Below, in pieces: positions 1-8,047 of a stretch of 14,927 nucleotides of DNA. A model generated the notes under the pieces. It was not told the origin of the DNA. It made no database searches and saw only the letters and a list, made by a program, of their open reading frames with translations. The stretch covers positions 1 to 14,927 of the forward strand of contig JBOGEB010000100.1 in the NCBI GenBank assembly GCA_050743125.1, in the 5' to 3' direction. The stretch comes from JBOGEB01 sp050743125. GTDB lineage: Bacteria; Actinomycetota; Nitriliruptoria; Euzebyales; Egibacteraceae. The stretch's first letter is position 1. Each line of letters begins with the position of its first letter. The translations under genes were made by a program, and so were the position numbers.

Positions 1-202
1 GACGATGGTGGAATGTAGGGATAGCTGGGCACACTGTGCAGCTTTGAAGGATGCGGTTTCGCACCCTTCGGCGTGGACCAGCCGATGCCCCGTTCACGGG
101 GTGGACGCTGGCGCGAACCGGATCTGTAGTGAACCGCACGGAGGTCGTCGGTATGTTCCGGCAGGCCCTACGTGAAGGCGCCTGAACGATCCAGAATCGT
201 CC

Positions 203-212
203 CTTGAGAACT
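203..212 (+). promoter_or_regulatory. boxA-like antitermination site
   Basis: CTTGAGAACT lies directly before the 23S processing stem. It resembles the boxA sequence (TTGAGAACT core) found in actinobacterial rRNA leaders and spacers, where Nus factors bind the transcript. The assignment rests on motif and position only. Confidence 0.55.
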
Positions 213-232
213 CCATAGCGAGCGCGAGCATC
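213..232 (+). other. 23S rRNA processing stem, 5' arm
   Basis: These 20 bases are perfectly complementary to 4007-4026. The two arms bracket the mature 23S rRNA and would form the long duplex that RNase III-type enzymes cut to release pre-23S rRNA. Confidence 0.85.
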
Positions 233-773
233 GTCTCGGCAAGTTGCAAAGGGCACCCGGTGGATGCCTTGGCGCTGGAAGCCGATGAAGGACGTTGCAG
301 GCTGCGATAAGCCACGGGGAGCTGCCAAGCAAGCATTGATCCGTGGATCTCCGAATGGGAAAACCTAATGCGTTCATAGCGCATTACTCCCGCTTGAACA
401 CATAGAGCGGGTAGAGGGAACCGGGGGAAGTGAAACATCTCAGTACCCCGAGGAAGAGAAAACAACAGTGATGCCCCTAGTAGTGGCGAGCGAACGGGGT
501 AGAGCCTAAACCGACAGGGTGAGAAAGCCGGCAGGCGTTGCCACGTCGGGGTCGTGGGACCTGATCGAGAGTTCTGCCGAACTCTCAAGGAGTTACAAAG
601 CTTGCGGGTAATCAAACTGGCATGGAAAGGCCGACCACAGAAGGTAACAGTCCTGTAGGTGAAACCCGTCAAGCCTCCTTTCAGTGCTCCCAAGTAGCAC
701 GGTACCCGTGAAATTCCGTGCGAATCAGTGGGGACCACCCCATAAGGCTAAACACTCTCCAGCGACCGATAGC

Positions 774-809
<36 letters not shown>

Positions 810-1375
810 GGGAGGGGAGTTAAAAGTACCTGAAACCGAGTGCCTACAAACAGTTGGAGCCTCCGCTTGCGGGGGTGACAGCGTGCCTTTTGAAGAATGA
901 GCCGGCGAGTTAGCGGTCAGTAGCGAGGTTAACCGGTCGACGGGTAGCCGTAGCGAAAGCGAGTCCGAACAGGGCGTCGAGTTGCTGGTCCTAGACCCGA
1001 AGCGGTGTGATCTATCCATGGGCAGGCTGAAGCGCGGGTAAGACCGCGTGGAGGGCCGAACCCACCTAGGTTGAAAACTGGGGGGATGACCTGTGGATAG
1101 GGGTGAAAGGCCAATCAAACACCGTGATAGCTGGTTCTCCCCGAAATGCATTTAGGTGCAGCGTCGCGCGTTCCGTGCTGGAGGTAGAGCACTGTTTGGC
1201 CAAGGGGGCCTAAAAGCTTACCGACGTCAGACAAACTCCGAATGCCAGTACGCCAAAGCGCGGCAGTGAGACTGCGGGGGATAAGCTCCGTGGTCGAGAG
1301 GGAAACAGCCCAGATCGCCAGCTAAGGTCCCTAAATCATGGCTAAGTGGGAAAGGATGTGGGACGTCCCAGACAA

Positions 1376-1433
<58 letters not shown>

Positions 1434-2296
1434 AAGAAGTCCCGCGCCGACAATGTAACGGGGCTAAGCCATGTACCGAAGCTGCGGCAGCGTGCCATCA
1501 ACGCGAAAGCGGGCACGTTGGGTAGGGGAGCGTCGATACGCGGGCGAAGCGGCGGGGTAACCCAGCCGTGGATGCGTATCGAGTGCGAATGCCGGCATGA
1601 GTAGCGAAAGAGGGGGGAGGAACCCCTCCGCCGTATGTCCAAGGGTTCCTGGGGAAGGTTCATCCGCCCAGGGTAAGTCGGGACCTAAGGCGAGGCCGAG
1701 AGGCGTAGTCGATGGACAACAGGTTGATATTCCTGTACCGGTTCCACGCCGCCACAGCCGAACCCAGTCTGCTAAGGGAACCCCTTCGGGGCTACCGACC
1801 CGGCTGGCAGTAGGCTAGCGATGGGGTGACGCAGGAGGGTATGGCATCCCCGGGAGTGGTATCCGGGGCGAAGTATGTAGGCCAGGGTCCAGGCAAATCC
1901 GGACCCTACATCAAGGCTGAGATACGACCGGGACGCGTACAGCGGAAGTGCCAAATCCCATGCTGCCTAGAAAAGCCTCTAGCGAGGAGTGGAGCCGCCC
2001 GTACCCCAAACCGACTCAGGTGGACAGGTAGAGTATACCGAGGCGATCGAGCGAACCCTGGTTAAGGAACTCGGCAAATTAACCCCGTAACTTCGGGAGA
2101 AGGGGTGCCCCTTTGAGTGTAGGACTTCACGTCCGAAGCCCTAGGGGGTCGCAGTGACCAGGCCCAAGCGACTGTTTACTAAAAACACAGGTCCATGCGA
2201 AGTCGTAAGACGATGTATATGGACTGACGCCTGCCCGGTGCTGGAACGTTACGCGGAGAGGTTAGCCTTCGGGCGAAGCCTCGAAGCTAAGCGCCA

Positions 2297-3081
<785 letters not shown>

Positions 3082-3590
3082 CGACTTGGGCGCTGTCTCG
3101 ACCAGGGGCTCGGTGAAATTGCAATACGAGTAAAGATGCTCGTTTCGCGCAGCAGGACGGAAAGACCCCGGGACCTTCACTATAGTTTGATGTTGGGATC
3201 TGGTGTTGCTTGTGCAGGATAGGTGGGAGGCTGTGAAGCGTGGACGCTAGTTCGCGTGGAGCCATCCTTGGAATACCACCCTGGTAACATCGGGTTTCTA
3301 ACCTCGGTCCGTGAATCCGGATCAGGGACAGCGTCTGACGGGTAGTTTAACTGGGGCGGTTGCCTCCTAAAATGTAACGGAGGCGCTCAAAGGTTCCCTC
3401 AGGCTGGTTGGCAATCAGCCTTCGAGTGTAAGGGCACAAGGGAGCTTGACTGTGAGACTGACAGGTCGAGCAGGTGCGAAAGCAGGACCTAGTGATCCGG
3501 CGGTGGCAAGTGGGAGCGCCGTCGCTCAACGGCTAAAAGGTACCCCGGGGATAACAGGCTCATCTTGCCCAAGAGTCCATATCGACGGCA

Positions 3591-3629
<39 letters not shown>

Positions 3630-3639
3630 GTGGAGTAAC

Positions 3640-3673
<34 letters not shown>

Positions 3674-3748
3674 TACGCGAGCTGGGTTTAGAACGTCGCG
3701 AGACAGTTCGGTCCCTATCCGCTGCGCGCGCAGGAGACTTGAGAAGGG

Positions 3749-3780
<32 letters not shown>

Positions 3781-4006
3781 TACCTCTAGTGTGCCGGTTG
3801 TCCTACCAAGGGCACGGCCGGTTGGCTACGTACGGAAGGGATAAGCGCTGAAGGCATCTAAGCGCGAAGCCCGCTTCAAGATGAGGTCTCCCATCGGATT
3901 AACCGAGTAAGGCCCCCTGCTAGACCACAGGGTCGATAGGCCGGAAGTGTAAGGGCAGTAATGCCTTTAGCTGACCGGTACTAATAGGCCGAGGACTTGC
4001 CTTCTA

Positions 4007-4026
4007 GATGCTCGCGCTCGCTATGG
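4007..4026 (+). other. 23S rRNA processing stem, 3' arm
   Basis: Exact reverse complement of 213-232. It begins directly after the inferred 23S 3' end, so the mature termini lie at the base of the duplex. Confidence 0.85.
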
Positions 4027-4098
4027 TGTTTACTTTGGGCGGTGCTGGCCGCTCAGCCCCCTGCTGGGGGCGCGTGAATGAATGAAAATTTCACAGAG

Positions 4099-4215
4099 TT
4101 CCGCGGTCACAGCGGAGGGGGTACACCCGGCTCCATTCCGAACCCGGAAGTTAAGCCCTCCAGCGCCGATGGTACTGCCTGGGCAACTGGGTGGGAGAGT
4201 AGGTCGCCGCGGACC
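4099..4215 (+). rRNA. 5S ribosomal RNA
   Basis: About 117 nt. Helix I forms between TCCGCGG (4100-4106) and CCGCGGA (4207-4213). The conserved loop string CCATTCCGAACCCGGAAGTTAAG and the 3' part TGGGAGAGTAGGTCG are present. It lies 73 nt after the 23S processing stem, so the order is 16S-23S-5S. Exact ends are uncertain by a few bases. Confidence 0.95.
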
Positions 4216-4219
4216 ACTG

Positions 4220-4248
4220 ACGACAGCCGCCCCAAGGGCGGCTGTCGT
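4220..4248 (+). terminator. rRNA operon terminator hairpin
   Basis: A 13-bp perfect stem (4220-4232 with 4236-4248) with a 3-nt CAA loop starts a few bases after 5S rRNA. The tract after it (TATGTCT) is only weakly U-rich, as is common in high-GC Actinobacteria. It is the clear transcription end of the rRNA operon. Confidence 0.85.
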
Positions 4249-4263
4249 TATGTCTAGGGGCCG

Positions 4264-4345
4264 TGGCCCACGCGGAAAAACCCTTGGCACTCGGCTGCTC
4301 CTGCGTCCTCTCTCGCAATGTTGCGGATGGTTTGAGGACCACCAG
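4264..4345 (-). repeat. R1 repeat, copy a (inverted relative to copy b)
   Basis: The reverse complement of 5745-5830 aligns along this whole stretch, with exact blocks CGCGGAAAAACCC and TTGAGGACCACCAG and a more diverged middle that still shares TTGCGG. It lies between the rRNA terminator and the RBS of the next gene. No protein is supported here; frames in both copies translate to similar peptides only because the DNA is repeated. Confidence 0.75.
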
Positions 4346-4425
4346 AACGCGGGGCGACCCGCGCCTTGTGCGACGGGCGCAATGGCGCCCTGGGTGTGCA
4401 GCGAGTTTTTCGCTTGGACCAACAG
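4346..4425 (+). repeat. Possible diverged third R1 copy
   Basis: It shares GCGACCCGC with copy b, and ends GAGTTTTTCGCTTGGACCAACAG where copy b has GGGTTTTTCCGCGCGGACCACTAG. It is in the same orientation as copy b and adjoins copy a head to head at GGACCACCAG, so 4264-4425 forms a long imperfect palindrome. The similarity is weaker than between copies a and b. Confidence 0.4.
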
Positions 4426-4442
4426 CGACAGGAGGGCTTGAA

Positions 4443-5603
4443 GTGGATCGTGCCCGGGAGGGGCAGGGGCGTGGTGAGCGCCGCTCTGGGCACGAGACAC
4501 CACGGTCGCGGCGGGGGGACCATGGTGGTCGGCGTGAGGCTGAGGCCGGCTCGGGGCAGGAAAGGAGCACTCAGCGGGGAGGTGACAACGGGGGGAATCG
4601 CGTGCAGCGCGGCGATGGTCGGCGAGAGGGTGGCCAGCGACGCCAGACCCTACGTGACGGGGAAGGGGGCGGGCGTGAGGGAGGCAGCCGGCGACACAAT
4701 GTCGGTGAGTTTGGTAGCGGGGAGGGTGACCCTCGGCGTGGCCGGCGCGGTGGAGACGATCGCCGCGGGGAGCTTCGGGGGGAGGGGACGCAGAAGCGAC
4801 GTGGGGGTGCTGGGCACCAGCCGAGGCCGGCGCCCGGAGACGGGCGAAAGAAGCCAGGCGGTGCAGAGCGTGGTCCGCAGCTGCAGGCATCACCGCGGCG
4901 AGCGGGACGACGACCCTCCCGGCCGGCGTTGCCGGAGGACCGGCCGCGGCTGGCGGGGGACGTCTATCGGGAACTGCGGGCAACCACGCGGCCGAACGAG
5001 TTGGCCGACGTGACGCGGGCGTTCGCGGCGGCCGGACAGGCGCTTGAAGAAGGTGACTTTGCCCGAGCAATCGAGCTGCTGACCTGGGCGAAAAGTGCCG
5101 CCGCGCGCAGCGCCGCGATCCGGGAGGCGCTCGGCGTAGCGCGCTACCTTGCTGGTGATTACGCCGGCGCGAACCGTGAGCTGCTCGCCTATCGACGACT
5201 GTCGGGGCGCCAGGACCAGAACCACTTGCTCGCCGACTGCGCCCGCGTAGCCGGCCGGTCCGAAAAGGTGGCGGAGTACGTTGACGAGATGGCGCGAGCC
5301 GGCGCGCCCGCGGCTCGTGTGGCGGAGGGTCTGCTTGTGCTCGCCGGGGAGCGCGCTGACCGGGGTGACCTACGTGGCAGCCTGCGTGCGCTCGAGCGCG
5401 CTGACCTGGACCCCTGCCGTATCCAGCCGTGGCATCCCCGCCTCTGGTACTTCGCAGGCGACCTTCACGAGCGACTTGGTGACCTGGATCGGGCGCGAGA
5501 CTATTTTGAGGCGATCGCTGCGGTGGAGGATGACTTCCTCGACGCCATGGACCGGCTAGCTGCCCTATCCATGCACGGCGAACATGGTCAGCATCCCGAC
5601 TGA
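4443..5603 (+). CDS. Arg/Gly-rich protein with C-terminal TPR-like domain
   Basis: 386 residues. GTG at 4443 is chosen because AGGAGG (4430-4435) sits 7 nt upstream; the frame is open back to 4263, but that part is repeat R1. Residues 1 to about 160 are low-complexity and dominated by R, G, E, D and Q (runs such as GRGERR and RRGRRGGDDRR), so probably disordered and perhaps nucleic-acid binding, as RGG tracts often are. Residues from about 165 form helical repeats of TPR type: AGQALEEGDFARAIELL, ALGVARYLAGDYAGANREL, AGDLHERLGDLDRARDYFEAI. Actinobacteria commonly encode a protein of this plan, with a charged tail and a TPR core of unknown role. It stands alone, flanked by R1 repeats and just downstream of the rRNA operon; a link to rRNA or ribosomes is speculation. 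An overlapping 560-codon minus-strand frame (4030-5712) is a composition artefact. Confidence 0.8.
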   Translation: MDRAREGQGRGERRSGHETPRSRRGDHGGRREAEAGSGQERSTQRGGDNGGNRVQRGDGRREGGQRRQTLRDGEGGGREGGSRRHNVGEFGSGEGDPRRGRRGGDDRRGELRGEGTQKRRGGAGHQPRPAPGDGRKKPGGAERGPQLQASPRRAGRRPSRPALPEDRPRLAGDVYRELRATTRPNELADVTRAFAAAGQALEEGDFARAIELLTWAKSAAARSAAIREALGVARYLAGDYAGANRELLAYRRLSGRQDQNHLLADCARVAGRSEKVAEYVDEMARAGAPAARVAEGLLVLAGERADRGDLRGSLRALERADLDPCRIQPWHPRLWYFAGDLHERLGDLDRARDYFEAIAAVEDDFLDAMDRLAALSMHGEHGQHPD

Positions 5604-5900
5604 CCGACAGGCCCGAGTGGTCCAAGCGGAAAGTTCCGTTGACTGTGAGGGGGTCCGGGGGGACGCCCCCGATCACTGCGAGGGCCCGGGCGGAGTGCTC
5701 CCCGCCGCGCAAGGCGAAGCGCTCCGCGCGGGTCGCGCTGTGTACTGGTGGTCCTCAAGCGACCCGCAACGCCGCGAGGTGCGGATGCTTTACGCACGAA
5801 TGCCACGGGTTTTTCCGCGCGGACCACTAGGGTCTCTGAGGCCGCTCCTAACAGCGCGGGGCCTTTGCGCTCAGGTGCTTGCCGGGACGGAACAAACGAT
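5604..5900. other. Intergenic region before the radical SAM gene
   Basis: 297 bases without a convincing gene. A G/C hairpin (GGGGGTCC at 5649-5656 with GGACGCCCCC at 5661-5670) could end transcription of the TPR gene, but has no U tract. Repeat R1 copy b fills 5745-5830. The remaining 70 bases before the ATG at 5901 must hold any promoter; I see no clear -35/-10 pair. Short ORFs here are products of the repeat. Confidence 0.6.
5745..5830 (+). repeat. R1 repeat, copy b, with terminal inverted repeats
   Basis: About 86 bp, bounded by CTGGTGGTCC (5745-5754) and GGACCACTAG (5821-5830), which are inverted repeats with one mismatch. An internal stem CCGCA/TGCGG occurs near 5764-5784, and a GGGTTTTTCCGCG block near the right end. 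The element could be a small non-autonomous mobile element or a conserved structured RNA closed by a 10-bp stem. It is inverted relative to 4264-4345. Confidence 0.7.
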
Positions 5901-7313
5901 ATGAACACTTGCCTCATATCCACGTATGAGATGGGACGACAGCCTTTTGGGCTCGCTTCCCCTGCGGCTTTGCTCAGGAGCAGCGGTCACGCTGTTGCCT
6001 GTTTCGATCTCGCGGTTGCACCTCTCGACGAATATGCCGTCGCTGCAGCTGATTTGATCGCTTTCTACGTGCCCATGCATACGGCAACGCGCATCGCCGT
6101 ATCGTTGGTGCAACGGATTCGCGGCCTCAATCCCCGAGCGCATATCTGCTTCTACGGGTTGTACGCGCCCCTGAATGAGGCGTACCTGCGCAGGGTCGGC
6201 GTAGGGACCATCCTTGGTGGAGAGTACGAGGAAGGACTTCTGGCGCTGGTGAAGAGGCTTTCGCGGGGGCCGGGTGGCCGCGTTCAAGTGGAACCGGTGA
6301 TCTCATTGGCCAGGCAGCAGTTCCGCACGCCAGACCGGAGCGGGCTTCCGGACCTTGCCGATTACGCTCGTCTGATCATTGGTCCTGGAGATGAGCGAAT
6401 CGTCGGGTATACAGAGGCAACCCGTGGATGCAAGCACCTGTGCCGCCATTGCCCGATCGTACCGGTGTATCAAGGGCGGTTTCGGATTGTACAGCAAGGG
6501 GCCGTCCTGGACGACATCGCTCAACAAGTTGAGGCGGGCGCGTCCCATATCACATTCGGCGACCCGGACTTCTTCAATGCACCACGGCACTCGATTGCCC
6601 TCGTAGATGAGCTACACCAGCGATTCCCTGACGTCACTTACGACGTCACGATCAAGGTCGAGCACCTGTTGAAACACGCGGACTATGTGGGAGTCCTGCG
6701 AGACACAGGCTGTTTGTTCGTGACCAGCGCTGTAGAGTCGTTCGATGATCGTATTCTGGAGATCTTCGACAAGGGGCATACGAGGCAGGAGACCCTCCGG
6801 GTGCTCGCACTTTTTCGTGACGTGGGGCTCATCTTGGTGCCGACGTTTGTCGCTTTTACGCCCTGGACCACGTTAGGTGGGTACTGCGACTTCCTCTCCG
6901 ATGTCCTGACCTTCGAGCTGGTGGGTAACGTAGCACCAGTCCAGTATGCGATCCGGTTGCTGATTCCGGCGGGCTCGAAACTGCTCGAGCTGGATGCGAC
7001 GCAGCAGGTCATCTCTGATTTTGACGAAGAAGCACTCTGCTATCCGTGGGCGCATCCTGATTCGAGGATGGACCGTCTTCAGGCTGAGATGATGACGGTG
7101 GTCAAGGACGCACAAAGAAAAAACAAAACGCGCGAACGGGTGTTTGCAAGAATTTGGGAGACTGCTCAGTCTGCATACGGCGACAACGCCAAGGAGCGGC
7201 GCGAAATGCTGAGGAGCTCAAGCGATGCGCCGGCGCGCGTGACCATTCCGTACATGACCGAGCCTTGGTTTTGTTGAGCAGAACCCACCGAGGAGCAGGT
7301 TGCTCCTATTTAA
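5901..7313 (+). CDS. B12-binding-type radical SAM selenoprotein (CUAEP tail)
   Basis: 470 residues if UGA at 7275-7277 is read as selenocysteine (residue 459). An unaware gene caller stops at residue 458. The N-terminal ~120 residues resemble a Rossmann-like B12-binding domain (no clear DxHxxG motif, so cobalamin binding is uncertain). The radical SAM cluster motif is C177-x3-C181-x2-C184 (GCKHLCRHC), followed by GDPDF (220-224), which fits SAM contacts in the barrel. The tail reads WFC-U-A-E-P and ends at TAA 7311. This is the hallmark of the family named CUAEP/CCAEP-tail radical SAM (seleno)protein, whose reaction I do not know. The adjacent C458-U459 pair suggests redox or metal chemistry at the tail. 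ATG 5901 is preceded by only a weak GACGG. About half of the first 50 codons end in A or T, against about 3 of 33 in tlyA, suggesting acquisition by transfer. A DUF169 gene follows after 12 nt. Confidence 0.88.
7291..7307 (+). promoter_or_regulatory. Bacterial SECIS element (candidate)
   Basis: A perfect 7-bp hairpin: AGGAGCA (7291-7297), loop GGT, TGCTCCT (7301-7307). The apical loop begins 21 nt after the UGA at 7275-7277 and starts with G, both within the rules for bacterial SECIS elements (a G near the start of the loop, stem-loop roughly 16-37 nt past UGA). SelB bound here would deliver Sec-tRNA to the ribosome. It lies inside the coding tail (EEQVAP). The selABCD genes are not in the window. 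Confidence 0.8.
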
Positions 7314-7325
7314 AAGGAATGAAGG

Positions 7326-8033
7326 ATGGACTATCGCGAGGCGTCGGATGAGATCGTCCGGAAGCTCCAGCTGGACACGCCGCCGATCGCGCTTGCGTTT
7401 GTCGCCAGCGCCCCGGCGGATGTCCAGAGCTTCGAGGGGGAAGTGCCATCAGCCTGCTCCTTTTGGCGCAGGGCGGAGGCGGGTGTGTTCTACGCTTCTG
7501 CGCGGCAGCACTTCAACTGCCTTATCGGCACGATGACGATGGGGTTCGACATGCCTGTCCAAGCCCAGGAAGAGCTGATGGACCTGGTGGGGCAGATGGT
7601 GGCACTCGGGTACATCTCCGCGGACGAACCGGAGAAGATCCCCTCAGTGCAGAAGGCCAAGAAAGGGATCGTGTATGGGCCGCTCAGCGAGTTTCCCATG
7701 CCGGTAGATCTCGTCTTGATGTGGCTGTCGCCCCGCCAGGCGATGCTCTACAACGAGGCGATCTCCAGCTCCTCGTGGATCAATGCTCCTACCCCGCTCT
7801 TCGCCCGGCCGGCTTGCGGGGCTCTGCCCATGGCGTTCAACGGCCAACAGACGGCCTTTTCGATGGGTTGCCTGGGCATGCGTACGTTCACGCAGATCGC
7901 GGATGATCGTTTGCTCGGTGTGCTTCCGGGAAGCCAGGTCGATGACCTCGCCGCCGCGTTGCGTTCCACCGTGGACGCCAACGAGGCAATGGGCTGCTAC
8001 TACCGTGCACAGAAGGCCAGGTTCGCGGGCTGA
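7326..8033 (+). CDS. DUF169 family protein
   Basis: 235 residues. ATG 7326 has AAGGA (7314-7318) 7 nt upstream. The sequence matches the DUF169 family in outline: N-terminal LDTPPIALAF, C44 in PSACSFW, C65 in HFNCLIG, FARPACG with C164, MGCLGMRTF with C182, and a late C224. No signal peptide or membrane segment is seen. The family's function is unknown; conserved cysteines make metal or redox binding a reasonable guess. It starts 12 nt after the radical SAM reading frame ends (48 nt after the UGA if that were a stop), so its translation may be coupled to Sec readthrough. Codon use is G/C-rich at third positions, unlike its upstream partner. Confidence 0.85.
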   Translation: MDYREASDEIVRKLQLDTPPIALAFVASAPADVQSFEGEVPSACSFWRRAEAGVFYASARQHFNCLIGTMTMGFDMPVQAQEELMDLVGQMVALGYISADEPEKIPSVQKAKKGIVYGPLSEFPMPVDLVLMWLSPRQAMLYNEAISSSSWINAPTPLFARPACGALPMAFNGQQTAFSMGCLGMRTFTQIADDRLLGVLPGSQVDDLAAALRSTVDANEAMGCYYRAQKARFAG

Positions 8034-8041
8034 GTGCCCGC
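8025..8041. terminator. Possible bidirectional terminator hairpin
   Basis: GCGGGC (8025-8030) and GCCCGC (8036-8041) form a 6-bp stem around the DUF169 stop codon, between two convergent genes 14 nt apart. There is no U tract on either strand, so the function is uncertain. Confidence 0.35.
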
Positions 8042-8047
8042 TCTGGT

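Larger units (their letters stand above)
1..236 (+). other. 16S-23S internal transcribed spacer, no tRNA
   Basis: This is the sequence upstream of the 23S rRNA. The 16S 3' end is not in the window, so the spacer continues to the left. I looked for tRNA-Ile or tRNA-Ala cloverleaf sequences (T-loop GGTTCRANTCC, D-loop) and saw none. It does hold small hairpins: CCCCG/CGGGG at 92-105, and an imperfect stem in 47-70 with a GTTT loop. Its 3' end carries a boxA-like site and the left arm of the 23S processing stem. The open frames here lie antisense to the rRNA precursor and are shadows. Confidence 0.8.

Noticed and set aside
1..236. tRNA genes in the 16S-23S spacer
   Set aside because: No T-loop, anticodon stem or acceptor pairing of tRNA-Ile or tRNA-Ala could be found.
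4030..5712. 560-codon minus-strand open frame overlapping 5S and the TPR gene
   Set aside because: It runs antisense through 5S rRNA, the terminator and both R1 copies. Its Arg/Pro/His-rich product is what the complement of an RG-rich high-GC gene gives, while the plus-strand frame has an RBS and TPR pattern.
5639..5904. Short plus-strand ORFs in 5584-5904
   Set aside because: They consist of repeat R1 and its flanks; similar peptides arise from the inverted copy at 4264-4345, which shows DNA repetition, not coding.
7275..7277. UGA as an ordinary stop codon of the radical SAM gene
   Set aside because: The following codons give AEP exactly as in the CUAEP/CCAEP family and a SECIS-like hairpin follows at the correct distance; chance agreement of both is unlikely, though unproven without sel genes.
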